Both the position numbers and the translations under genes were made by a program. 64,000 nt of DNA, from the NCBI GenBank assembly GCA_035652435.1, contig DASRDU010000188.1, forward strand, positions 1 through 64,000, written 5' to 3'. Below, piece after piece: positions 36,447 to 44,714 of the stretch. This DNA comes from DASRDU01 sp035652435 (lineage in GTDB: Bacteria > Acidobacteriota > Blastocatellia > RBC074). The first letter of the stretch is position 1. Each line of letters starts with the position of its first letter. Below the pieces are notes generated by a model. The model was not told the origin of the DNA and ran no database searches. It saw only the letters and a list, made by a program, of their open reading frames with translations.

Positions 36447-37343
36447 ATGTTTGCGAGACAAGGTTTCGTGAGTCCCTTTCAACTTCAGCAGTTCGCCGGC
36501 GGGCTGACTCCATTCGCGCCCGGAGTCGGGTTTGGCGGGATCAATCCGTTATTGTCCCAGCTGTCTTCGCCCTTCGCGGGGCCGATTGCCGGACTCAGTC
36601 CGATTGGCACCCAGGTTAATCCGTGGCTGACGCCGCAGATCGGGGCCGGCATTGCTCCGGTCATCAACCCGTTCGGCCAGTTCAACCCGCTGATCAATCA
36701 GACGGTGAACCCGCTGCTTGCGCTGCAGCTCGCATCCCAGCTTTCACCATACCTCACCCCACAGGCAGTGAGCGGCTACGGCGGAGTGTCGCCCTATGGC
36801 ATTCAGTCCGCCGGGATAAATCCGCTGAGTCAGCTGCTGCCGCAGCAGTTGTGGCAGCAGCCATTCCAGCCGGGGCTTGCCGCTCACAGCTTTGGACTGA
36901 CCGGCGATCCGCTCTCCGCCGCGCTCGTCGCCCAGCAGCAACTCCATTCGCCGGCTTATCAGCAGCAATTCAACCCGCTCGCTCAGCAACAGCAATTCAA
37001 CCCGCTGGCCCAGTCGCAGCTTCCGATCAGGCCGCTCGTCAGCCCGCAGTGGCAGGACATCGGGCAGACAACCTCGCCCTTCCAGGCGGCCTTCCCGTTC
37101 TCTTCAACACACCCCGGATTTACCGGAGGAACGACGGGAATAACCGGATCACCCTTCGGGCAACTGCCTGATCCATCCACGGTCTTTGCGCAGTCGCCGC
37201 TGGCTTCGCAATTCGGGGCAAGCCCGATCCAGCATCTGCTGCGGGCTTGCGGCGGCAACCCGTGGGCCGCGGGCGGGTTCTCGCCGTTCGCGACCCAGGG
37301 ATTTCCCACACCGCAGGCAGGCGTTCCTTTTGGTTGCTTTTAA
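36447..37343 (+). CDS. low-complexity Gln/Pro/Phe/Leu-rich, almost uncharged protein, 298 aa
   Basis: The translation contains no Lys and no Glu and only three Asp and three Arg in 298 residues. Gln, Pro, Phe, Leu, Gly, Ser and Asn dominate. Short motifs recur: NPLL, NPFGQFNPLIN, and the tandem QQQFNPLAQ. Such composition is typical of prion-like or phase-separating sequences and of some secreted structural proteins, but there is no signal peptide. A clear GTGGAGG site precedes the ATG and a hairpin follows the stop, so this is a real gene. No known family. Its position behind hsp20 suggests a client or partner relation, which is inference. Confidence 0.7.
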   Translation: MFARQGFVSPFQLQQFAGGLTPFAPGVGFGGINPLLSQLSSPFAGPIAGLSPIGTQVNPWLTPQIGAGIAPVINPFGQFNPLINQTVNPLLALQLASQLSPYLTPQAVSGYGGVSPYGIQSAGINPLSQLLPQQLWQQPFQPGLAAHSFGLTGDPLSAALVAQQQLHSPAYQQQFNPLAQQQQFNPLAQSQLPIRPLVSPQWQDIGQTTSPFQAAFPFSSTHPGFTGGTTGITGSPFGQLPDPSTVFAQSPLASQFGASPIQHLLRACGGNPWAAGGFSPFATQGFPTPQAGVPFGCF

Positions 37344-37386
37344 GAGCAGGGACAGTCTGAGATCAGAGATTGTCCGCTGAATGAGT

Positions 37387-37419
37387 CGTTAAGCCGGCCT
37401 CCGCGGGGTCGGCTTAACG
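37387..37419 (+). terminator. hairpin terminator after the low-complexity gene
   Basis: A perfect 10-bp stem (37387-37396 with 37410-37419) extends inward by three more pairs, 44 bases past the stop. The tail is not T-rich. Confidence 0.6.
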
Positions 37420-37570
37420 GCCACCGCAAATCAGCAGTCACACTCTGCGGAGCAGCGGCGGGTGTATCCGCAATGGCCTTTGCCGCTTAACAGCGGTATA
37501 AGATCACCCGGTCACGCACGATGGTCAGACGGTGAGGATCTGACCGAAGCGCACCAGGGAGAATACCGAA

Positions 37571-38731
37571 ATGAGCCCGAAAACATTTCAGATAAAGGTG
37601 AGGCAGGAAACGCTCGATGATCTGCGGGCGCGGCTGGCACAAACCCGCTGGGTTGACGCGCTCGAAGGCGCGGGCTGGGATGGCGGCACGGATATAACTT
37701 ACCTGAAGGAATTGTGCGCTTACTGGCAGAACGAATTCGACTGGCGCGGGCAGGAAGAGTATCTCAACTCGTTCAATCATTTTCGCGCCGAAGTTGACGG
37801 CTTTGGCATTCATTTCATTCTTGAGCGCGGGCGCCGTGAAAATTCGCTGCCGCTGCTGCTGACGCACGGCTGGCCCGATTCCTTCATCCGTTTTCACAAA
37901 ATCATCCCGATGCTCACCGACCCCGCGAATCACGGCGGCAGCGCGGAAGATTCCTTCGACGTCGTCGTGCCGTCCATCCCCGGTTACGGATTCTCCGACC
38001 GCCCGAAAGCGAAGGGGATGGAGACGCAGCGCATCGCCAACCTTTTCGCCGGACTGATGACCGGTGAGCTGGGCTGCAAAAAGTTTGCCGCGCACGGCGG
38101 GGACTGGGGCAGCGGCATCACCGAACAACTCGCGCTCAATCACGCCGATTCGGTCGTCGGCATTCATCTGACCGACGTTCCGTATCACCATTTGTTTACA
38201 GTGCAGTCGAAGTATTTGTCGGAAGCCGAGCGGAAATACCTCGCGGCGGGCAGAAAATGGCAGATGGAAGAGGGGGCCTACGCGATGATTCAGGGGACGA
38301 GGCCGCAGACTCTGGCCTGCGGCCTGAACGATTCCCCGGCGGGGCTCGCCGCGTGGATCATTGAGAAGTTCCGCGCGTGGAGCGACTGTGGCGGTGACGT
38401 CGAGAGCCGTTTCACGAAGGACGAACTGCTGACGAACCTGACGATTTACTGGGCGACCGAAACGATCCATTCGTCGGTTCGACTTTATTACGAAGCGATG
38501 CGTAATCCGCCGCCGAATGCCGCCGAGCGCGTCACAGTGCCGACGGGCGTGGCGATTCCGCCGAAAGACATAGTCCCGGCCCCGCGCGAGTTTGCCGAGC
38601 GTTTTTACAACCTCAGGCACTGGACGGAGCTGCCGCGCGGCGGGCATTTTGCCGCCCTGGAAGAACCGGAGTTACTCGTCGAAGACATTCGCGCCTTTTT
38701 CCGCCCGCTGCGGAGCGCCGTCAGGAAGTAG
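37571..38731 (+). CDS. epoxide hydrolase (EHN-type alpha/beta hydrolase), 386 aa
   Basis: Residues 5-110 are the epoxide hydrolase N-terminal region (FQIKVRQETLDDLRARLAQTRW, WQNEFDWRGQEEYLNSFNHF). The alpha/beta hydrolase core follows: oxyanion-hole motif THGWPDSF, IPGYGFSDRP, nucleophile Asp in HGGDWGSG and the catalytic His in GGHFAALEEPELL. It hydrolyses epoxides to diols in the cytoplasm. A long antisense frame in the same span is a GC shadow. A terminator follows, so it is likely transcribed alone. Confidence 0.88.
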   Translation: MSPKTFQIKVRQETLDDLRARLAQTRWVDALEGAGWDGGTDITYLKELCAYWQNEFDWRGQEEYLNSFNHFRAEVDGFGIHFILERGRRENSLPLLLTHGWPDSFIRFHKIIPMLTDPANHGGSAEDSFDVVVPSIPGYGFSDRPKAKGMETQRIANLFAGLMTGELGCKKFAAHGGDWGSGITEQLALNHADSVVGIHLTDVPYHHLFTVQSKYLSEAERKYLAAGRKWQMEEGAYAMIQGTRPQTLACGLNDSPAGLAAWIIEKFRAWSDCGGDVESRFTKDELLTNLTIYWATETIHSSVRLYYEAMRNPPPNAAERVTVPTGVAIPPKDIVPAPREFAERFYNLRHWTELPRGGHFAALEEPELLVEDIRAFFRPLRSAVRK

Positions 38732-38767
38732 TCCGGCAAGTCTCGGGGGCGCGCTACCGAAAAAGTC

Positions 38768-38801
38768 GTCGGACCTGCTTCCGGCAGGCCCGACTGATTT
38801 T
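38768..38801 (+). terminator. terminator of the epoxide hydrolase gene
   Basis: An 11-position stem with one mismatch (38768-38778 with 38784-38794, 5-base loop) is followed by TGATTTT. It ends only six bases before the next start codon. Confidence 0.65.
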
Positions 38802-38806
38802 CGCTT

Positions 38807-39817
38807 ATGCTCTTCTCAAATTACCTGAAGCAGGCCCTGCGCGAGCAGGTCGTCGGCCACGAGTACGCGATTACGAGCGTGACGCGGGCGGTCACGCTGG
38901 CGCTCTCACGCCGTCGCGAGCTTCATCATCCGCTCGTGACGCTGCTCTTTATCGGGCCGTCGGGGTCGGGCAAGACGCACCTCGCCCGGGCGCTCGCCCG
39001 CACGCTGCTCGGCAGCGAGCGCAAGCTGATTTACATCAACTGCCCGCAACTGTCGCAGTCGGCGCACCCGATCACCGACCTCTACGAGCAACTGGTCGCC
39101 GGCGCCCGGAATGCGCAACTGGCGCCACCCTGCTGGCCGCAGCCTTTTTCGATCCTGATCTTCGAGAAGATTGACAAGGCGTCGCCTGCCTTCCGCGACC
39201 AGCTCGCCGCCGCGCTCAGCCGCGCCGAACTCTACGTGCGCGGCTGCCCCGTTTCGCTCGACAACACTTTCGTCATTCTGACGAGCGACCTTTCGCAGAA
39301 ACTGACCGACCAGTTGATCGGCCGGACGATAGGTTTTTTCCGCAACGACGGGAACGAAGCGGAGGAGCCGCCGCGCCAGCAGCAGCTTGTCCTCGAAGAG
39401 TTCGACCACCTGCTCGGCGATTATCTGGTCAACCGGATTGACGACATCATCATTTTCGAGAGCCTGACCGGGCAGAACGTTATCACACTGCTCGAACAGC
39501 AGCTGGCCGGAGTCGAACAGCAGCTGGCCGGCTCCGGCATCGGGCTCCTCGTCGAGCCCGAGGTCAAAACCTTCCTGCTCAGACACAGCCTCGAAGACCT
39601 GACGCATGGCATGCGCCAGATCAAACGCATCGTCAGAAACTACCTGGAGTTCCCGCTCGCGGACCTGATCCTCTCCGGCCTCATCGCGCCCGGCGCGACG
39701 GTGGTGGCCAGATACGAACCCCCCCGCAACTTCCTTCACTTTCACATCCTGATTCCCCGCCTGTCGCCCGCATACTCACTGCTCACGACTCCGTATGAAC
39801 CGGCAGCCGTCGGGTAA
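38807..39817 (+). CDS. ClpB/ClpA-D2-like AAA+ protein with altered Walker B, 336 aa
   Basis: The layout follows one Clp/Hsp100 D2 module: LREQVVGHEYAITSVTRAV, Walker A GPSGSGKTHLAR, FSILIFEKIDKASPAF at the Walker B position, sensor-1-like FVILTSDLSQK, and the C-terminal small domain with sensor-2-like HGMRQIKRIV. Canonical members read LLDEIEKAHP at Walker B; here the Asp-Glu pair aligns to Glu-Lys, so ATP hydrolysis should be impaired. There is no N domain or D1 module. The 12-residue segment EQQLAGVEQQLAGS is a small internal duplication. It may be a regulatory or scaffolding ATPase. Confidence 0.75.
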   Translation: MLFSNYLKQALREQVVGHEYAITSVTRAVTLALSRRRELHHPLVTLLFIGPSGSGKTHLARALARTLLGSERKLIYINCPQLSQSAHPITDLYEQLVAGARNAQLAPPCWPQPFSILIFEKIDKASPAFRDQLAAALSRAELYVRGCPVSLDNTFVILTSDLSQKLTDQLIGRTIGFFRNDGNEAEEPPRQQQLVLEEFDHLLGDYLVNRIDDIIIFESLTGQNVITLLEQQLAGVEQQLAGSGIGLLVEPEVKTFLLRHSLEDLTHGMRQIKRIVRNYLEFPLADLILSGLIAPGATVVARYEPPRNFLHFHILIPRLSPAYSLLTTPYEPAAVG

Positions 39818-39946
39818 TCGGGGCGCTTCTGTCAGACCCCTTGCTGAAAGCTGGTGAAAGACTCGTAAAAATGCGATATTGCGCGCAGCAGTTCACATCT
39901 TCGCCATCCATTTCAGGAAAAGCTTCGTATCGGTGAAAGGAATTGT

Positions 39947-41029
39947 ATGAGTACTCGTCTTTACACGCTGCCCGTCGAACAGACTCAGTGGCACATCCCC
40001 GGACATGGATCAACGACCGTCTTTAACTGGGAATACGACGAGGGCCGCGACAAGCTGCTGACGCTTTACGAAAAGGGCAAGAACAATCAGTGGAATGCCA
40101 GCAAGCGGATTGACTGGTCGCCGGAAATTGACTTCACCAACCCGATGGGCTTCCCCGATCATTTCATTCTGATCTACGGCTCGGACATCTGGAACAAACT
40201 CAATGACGAAGAGAAAGGCCGTGTGCGTCACCATATTGATTCGTGGCGCATTTCGCAGTTCCTGCACGGCGAGCAGGGCGCGCTCATCTGCACAGCGAAG
40301 ATCGTGCAGACCGTGCCCGACATTGATTCCAAATTTTACGCCGCCACGCAGGTGATTGATGAGGCGCGGCACGTGGAAGTCTATTCGCGCTACCTGCACG
40401 AGAAACTGCAACTGGTCTACCCGATCAACCCGCAGCTCAAGGTGTTGCTCGATCAGGCGATCAGCGACTCGCGCTGGGATATGACCTATCTCGCGATGCA
40501 GGTGATCATCGAGGGCCTCGCGCTCGCGGCCTTCAATACGATCCGTGATCTGGCAACCGAACCGCTGGGCCGCGCGATCAACGCCTACGTGATGCAGGAC
40601 GAGGCGCGGCACGTCGCCTTCGGGCGGCTCGCGCTGCGCGATTATTACCCGCACCTCGGCGAGCAGGAGCGCGACGAGCGCGAACAGTTCGTCGTCGAAG
40701 CCTGCCACCTGATGCGCGACCGTTTCCTGGCTGAAGAGGTGTGGGAGCGGCTGGAGCTGGGCGCCGAAGCCTGCGTTGATTACGTGCTGCATTCACCGTT
40801 CATGAAGCAGTTTCAGAACATGCTCTTCACGCGCATCGTGCCGACGCTCAAGGATATCGGCTTGTGGGGGCCGCGCATTCAGCAGGCTTTCACCGAAATG
40901 GGCGTGATGGATTTTGCCAAAACGAATCTTGACGAACTGGCGAAACACGATGAAGACGTGGCCGCCGAATTCGACCGCCTGCGCGCAGCGCGCGAAGCGT
41001 CAATCAACCAGGTCATCGCCGAAGCCTGA
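39947..41029 (+). CDS. ferritin-like diiron protein, 360 aa
   Basis: A four-helix diiron site is fully represented: E109 (LHGEQGAL), E139-x-x-H142 (DEARHVEVY), E189 (IIEGLALAAF) and E219-x-x-H222 (DEARHVAFG). This ligand pattern matches ferritin-like oxygenases and ribonucleotide-reductase R2-like proteins, including the AurF-type N-oxygenase group. No signal peptide is seen, so it is cytoplasmic. The reaction cannot be assigned. A GTGAAAGGAATT precedes ATG 39947. It lies 43 bases upstream of the PQQ alcohol dehydrogenase and may be cotranscribed with it. Confidence 0.8.
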   Translation: MSTRLYTLPVEQTQWHIPGHGSTTVFNWEYDEGRDKLLTLYEKGKNNQWNASKRIDWSPEIDFTNPMGFPDHFILIYGSDIWNKLNDEEKGRVRHHIDSWRISQFLHGEQGALICTAKIVQTVPDIDSKFYAATQVIDEARHVEVYSRYLHEKLQLVYPINPQLKVLLDQAISDSRWDMTYLAMQVIIEGLALAAFNTIRDLATEPLGRAINAYVMQDEARHVAFGRLALRDYYPHLGEQERDEREQFVVEACHLMRDRFLAEEVWERLELGAEACVDYVLHSPFMKQFQNMLFTRIVPTLKDIGLWGPRIQQAFTEMGVMDFAKTNLDELAKHDEDVAAEFDRLRAAREASINQVIAEA

Positions 41030-41071
41030 GAGCCGGATTGGAAACAGCGATAATCATCCACGGAGGATTTT

Positions 41072-43153
41072 ATGAAGCGACAAACGAAGCTCGTTTTCCT
41101 GATGCTGTTTTTGTGTTGCGTAATCCTTCTACCTGTGTCTGACGCTCAGAAGAAATCCGGCGCGACGGCGGCGAAAAAAGTTGATGATGCCGCGCTGCGC
41201 AACGCCGACGCGCGCACGGGCGACTGGCTGACGCACGGGCGCAACTACGGCGAAACCCGCTTCAGCCCGCTCAAACAGATCAACGACGGCAACGTCAAAA
41301 ACCTTGGGCTCGCCTGGTCTTTTGATACCGAGACCAGTCGCGGGCTGGAAGCGACGCCGATTGTTGTGGACGGCGTGATGTACACGACGGGAAGCTGGAG
41401 TGTGGTCTTCGCGATTGACGCGCGCACCGGCAAACAGCTGTGGAAGTGGGATCCGCAGGTTCCGCGCAAGGCGGGCACGAAAGCCTGCTGCGACGCCGTC
41501 AATCGCGGCGTGGCCCTTTATAAAGGCAAAGTTTACGTCGGCACGCTCGACGGCAGGCTGGCCGCGCTCGATGCCGAAACGGGCAAGCCCGCGTGGGAAG
41601 TCGTGACCGTTGATCAGAGCAAGCCTTACACCATCACCGGCGCGCCGCGCGTGGTGAAGGGCAAAGTGATCATCGGCAACGGCGGGGCCGAATTCGGCGT
41701 GCGCGGTTACGTGTCGGCTTACGACGCGGAGACTGGCAAAATGGCCTGGCGGTTTTACACCGTGCCGGGCGACCCGTCGCAACCCTTCGAATCGCCGGCG
41801 ATGGAGAAGGCGGCGAAAACGTGGAATGGCGAGTGGTGGAAGATCGGCGGCGGCGGCACGGCCTGGGATTCGCTGTCTTACGACCCCGAACTCGACCTGC
41901 TCTACGTCGGCACGGGTAACGGCTCGCCCTGGAATCAGAACGTGCGCAGCCCCGGCGGCGGCGACAATCTTTACCTCTCGTCAATCCTCGCGCTGCGGCC
42001 CGATTCAGGCGAACTGGTCTGGCATTACCAGACGACGCCCGGAGATATGTGGGATTACACGGCGACGCAGCACATGATTCTGGCCGACCTGAACATTGAC
42101 GGTCAGCAGCGCAAGGTGCTGATGCAGGCCCCGAAGAACGGATTCTTTTACGTGCTTGATCGCAGGACCGGAGAATTGATTTCGGCGAAACCATACGTCG
42201 AGATCACTTGGGCCACGGGCATTGATCGCGAAACGGGGCGGCCAATTGAAGCCCCCGGCGTGCGCTACAAGGATTCCGTCGTGCCGCAGAAGCCGGGGCC
42301 GCTCGGCGGGCACAACTGGCAGCCGATGTCGTACAGCCCGCAGACCGGGCTCGTTTACATTCCGGCCCAGGACAACGGTTTTTATTACGCTCAGGACCCG
42401 AAGTTCCAGTATCGCCCGGGCACCTGGAACACGGCGGTCAATTTCTCAATCTTCACGGAAGTCCCGAAAGAACTGCCGCCCGGCCACCTGCTCGCGTGGG
42501 ATCCGGTCGCGCAGAAGGAGCGGTGGCGCGTGCAATACCCGGTGATGTGGAACAGCGGATTGCTGAGTACGGCGGGCAATCTGGTTTTCCAGGGAACCGC
42601 CGACGGGCGCTTTGTCGCTTACAGCGCGGACAAGGGAGAGAAGCTCTGGGACGTGAAGGTCGGATCAGGTGTGATCGCTTCTCCGGTCACCTTCGAGGTG
42701 GGTGGCGTGCAGTACGTTTCCGTCATGGCAGGGTGGGGCGGATCGTTCCCGCTCTCGGGCGGCAGCATCGGCCTGCCGGCAACGCCGGGCAGGCTGCTGA
42801 CATTTGCGCTGAACGGCAGGCAGCAGCTAAGGCAGGACGTGCCACAAGCGCCCCCGGCACTGGCCCTGATCGAATCAAAAGCGTCGCCGGAAACCATCGC
42901 GGCTGGCGCGGGACTCTTTGCCCGGCACTGCGCCGTCTGCCACGGCCTCGCGGCGCTCGGCGGCGGCGGGGTGCTGCCCGACCTGCGATTTTCTCAGCCC
43001 GCGATTTTCGAGAAGTACCAGCAGATCGTACTCGGCGGCGCGTATTCAGACCTCGGGATGCCTTCGTTCAAGCAGTGGCTCAGGCCGGAGGAGGTGGATG
43101 CGATTCGCGCTTACATCATCAGTCGCCGGGCTGAGTCGGCACAGAAGAAATGA
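41072..43153 (+). CDS. quinohaemoprotein PQQ-dependent alcohol dehydrogenase, 693 aa
   Basis: A signal peptide (FLMLFLCCVILLPVSDAQ) precedes an eight-bladed PQQ propeller with typical marks: WLTHGRNYGETRFSPLKQI, LEATPIVVDGVMYTTG, the vicinal Cys pair in KACCDAVNRG, GNGGAEFGVRGYVSAYDAETG, GTGNGSPWN, DLNIDGQQRKVL and GHNWQPMSYSP. A C-terminal cytochrome c domain has the haem site HCAVCHGLA. The enzyme oxidises alcohols in the periplasm and passes electrons through its own haem. The signal core has two adjacent cysteines but no clear lipobox. GGAGG precedes ATG 41072. Confidence 0.9.
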   Translation: MKRQTKLVFLMLFLCCVILLPVSDAQKKSGATAAKKVDDAALRNADARTGDWLTHGRNYGETRFSPLKQINDGNVKNLGLAWSFDTETSRGLEATPIVVDGVMYTTGSWSVVFAIDARTGKQLWKWDPQVPRKAGTKACCDAVNRGVALYKGKVYVGTLDGRLAALDAETGKPAWEVVTVDQSKPYTITGAPRVVKGKVIIGNGGAEFGVRGYVSAYDAETGKMAWRFYTVPGDPSQPFESPAMEKAAKTWNGEWWKIGGGGTAWDSLSYDPELDLLYVGTGNGSPWNQNVRSPGGGDNLYLSSILALRPDSGELVWHYQTTPGDMWDYTATQHMILADLNIDGQQRKVLMQAPKNGFFYVLDRRTGELISAKPYVEITWATGIDRETGRPIEAPGVRYKDSVVPQKPGPLGGHNWQPMSYSPQTGLVYIPAQDNGFYYAQDPKFQYRPGTWNTAVNFSIFTEVPKELPPGHLLAWDPVAQKERWRVQYPVMWNSGLLSTAGNLVFQGTADGRFVAYSADKGEKLWDVKVGSGVIASPVTFEVGGVQYVSVMAGWGGSFPLSGGSIGLPATPGRLLTFALNGRQQLRQDVPQAPPALALIESKASPETIAAGAGLFARHCAVCHGLAALGGGGVLPDLRFSQPAIFEKYQQIVLGGAYSDLGMPSFKQWLRPEEVDAIRAYIISRRAESAQKK

Positions 43154-43434
43154 TTTCAATGAAGCGGTCACGTCTGGCTGTATTGAACGGCGTATTCTTT
43201 ACAGGTACTTTGTTTCTCCTGGCGCTCAAACAGGTCCGGGCTTTGTACCTCTTATGGCCGGGGATGTACCTGGCTATTTCCTTTGTTCCCATTTACGAAA
43301 CTCTCAGGGATACAGGCCCATCCATCCAGCCATATATCGTTGTAGCTTTTTGCATTAACGCAGCAATCCACGCACTGCTGACTTACGTCATTTTATGTTT
43401 GCTGACAAAAGTAAAAGCCAGAAGCATTGATTGA
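43150..43434 (+). CDS. small membrane protein, 94 aa
   Basis: Three hydrophobic segments are visible (LAVLNGVFFTGTLFLLALK, LLWPGMYLAISFVPIY, IVVAFCINAAIHALLTYVIL). The start ATG overlaps the dehydrogenase stop as ATGA, which indicates coupled translation. It has no motif I recognise. It may anchor or assist the dehydrogenase, or be an unrelated inner-membrane protein. Confidence 0.55.
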   Translation: MISMKRSRLAVLNGVFFTGTLFLLALKQVRALYLLWPGMYLAISFVPIYETLRDTGPSIQPYIVVAFCINAAIHALLTYVILCLLTKVKARSID

Positions 43435-43467
43435 ATAAAGCCCGCAACATTCTTTTTGACCTTCGTC

Positions 43468-43713
43468 TCAGATTTCCTGCAGATATCTCTCGCACTCGTC
43501 TTTCGTGAACCAGTCCTGATAGCGGCTGTTAGATACCCCGGCGTCCCACTGGATCACGAGGTCATAACCGCCATTGACTTCCTCAGCCCTGACCACACGC
43601 CCCGTCGTCCCCTGAATCAGGGCTGGCAGGGAAACGAGCAAGCGCACGGCGCGGCCCACTTTATTTTCTGCCTCCTGTCTGTTGAATCGCAGCCTCCCCA
43701 CGTACTCCCTCAC
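43468..43713 (-). CDS. small tandem paralogue 2, 81 aa
   Basis: It shares a clear pattern with the next entry: ENKVGRAVRLLVSLPAL, GTTGRVVRAEEVNGGYDLVIQWD, then DWFTKDECERYLQEI. The beta-rich middle with GTxGxVV and GGYDxxIxW suggests a small SH3-like barrel. Its ATG overlaps the upstream paralogue's stop by four bases, so both are one transcript. Function is unknown. Confidence 0.6.
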   Translation of the reverse strand: MREYVGRLRFNRQEAENKVGRAVRLLVSLPALIQGTTGRVVRAEEVNGGYDLVIQWDAGVSNSRYQDWFTKDECERYLQEI

Positions 43714-43958
43714 TCTTCGACCAGATATTCTTCATACTCGCCTCTGGTGAGCCACTCGCGTAACGGTCGCAGCGGCGTTCCCGCCGCCCGAATTTCCCAT
43801 TCAATCGCCACGTCATAGCCGCCATCCAGCCTGTCAGCGAAAACAACCTGCCCGACTGTTCCCGGCGGGAGGCTGGAGCGACTGACGAGCAGCCGTACCC
43901 TGCGCCCGACCTTCTCCCCGGCCTCGGCCTGGGTGAACTCTTTTTCCAGCATCTTCAT
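43710..43958 (-). CDS. small tandem paralogue 1, 82 aa
   Basis: Matching blocks with its downstream copy are GEKVGRRVRLLVSRSSL, GTVGQVVFADRLDGGYDVAIEWE and EWLTRGEYEEYLVEE. The end motif W-x-T-x-x-E-x-E-x-Y-L-x-E is kept in both. The protein is cytoplasmic by composition. The pair appears to be a recent local duplication, since length and order agree with only small indels. No catalytic residues stand out. Confidence 0.62.
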   Translation of the reverse strand: MKMLEKEFTQAEAGEKVGRRVRLLVSRSSLPPGTVGQVVFADRLDGGYDVAIEWEIRAAGTPLRPLREWLTRGEYEEYLVEE

Positions 43959-44132
43959 CCTTCCAGTGCGTCGCCCCTCTGCCGGACTCGCCGGGAATCA
44001 ACGCAGGCGACCCTGGTGACTAAGCGCATGTGAGCGTCGCACCACTGTTGAGTCCCGGCGCAGTTGCTGAGCGGAATGATCGTAGCCGTTTTTTTGCGCC
44101 GTGGCAGGCAGACTCAGGCCTGCGTAAAAAAA

Positions 44133-44516
44133 TCACACTACGGGAGTGTCTTCGGAGAGTAACTGCCGGATGGTGTCTGACACTATTGCAAGGTCTGAAG
44201 GTTTAGGGATGAAGGCCTGTGCCCCCAGCTTCATCAACTGCTCGCGATTGGCTGTCCGGACATCACCTGAGAAAAAGACCACCGGGGTGCGGGCGTCAAT
44301 CGTGCGAATCCCTGAGATGAGTTCATCGCCCCCCCCGTCAGGAAACCAGTCGTCGAGCAGGTAGAGGTCAAAGAACTCACTCCCGGCGATGCCGACGGCC
44401 TCACTCACTGTGGCTGCGGTGATGACTTCATACCCTTCAGACCCGAGCCAGACTTTCATCAAATCGAGGGTGTCGGGGTCATCATCCGCGCAGAGGATGC
44501 GTTTGCAGGGAGGCAT
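44133..44516 (-). CDS. stand-alone response-regulator receiver (CheY-like), 127 aa
   Basis: The receiver fold is complete: acidic triad start ILCADDDPDTL, phosphoacceptor region LYLLDDWFPDGGG, Thr/Ser switch VVFFSGDV and the conserved Lys in FIPKPSDL. There is no output domain. Its phospho-site segment closely matches that of the receiver at 45,760 (LYLLDYYLPDGTG), so the two probably derive from one duplication. No histidine kinase is in the window. It likely acts through protein contact. Confidence 0.85.
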   Translation of the reverse strand: MPPCKRILCADDDPDTLDLMKVWLGSEGYEVITAATVSEAVGIAGSEFFDLYLLDDWFPDGGGDELISGIRTIDARTPVVFFSGDVRTANREQLMKLGAQAFIPKPSDLAIVSDTIRQLLSEDTPVV

Positions 44517-44681
44517 AACTATTGCGGGGCATACCTATCTCCACTCCCGGAGCGTCGGTTGTTTGTAATGGTAGCGGATGATACTGAAAATTGCGTATGA
44601 ACTGACGGAACATTTATACGCGTCGCGGCTGGAGAAGGCAAGAAACACCAGTAGTGAACGGGGCCGTGTGAAATTTTCACG

Positions 44682-44703
44682 CAGCGGCGCTTGTTTGCCG
44701 CTG
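44682..44703 (-). terminator. hairpin terminator of the Crp-type gene
   Basis: A perfect 7-bp stem (44682-44688 with 44697-44703) lies just past the stop of the minus-strand regulator. A near-palindrome GTGAAATTTTCAC stands beside it on the side away from that gene. Confidence 0.55.
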
Positions 44704-44714
44704 GCTCTGCCGGG

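Noticed and set aside
37487..38647. 386-residue frame antisense to the epoxide hydrolase gene
   Set aside because: It mirrors a gene with a complete catalytic set; the antisense translation has no recognisable fold.
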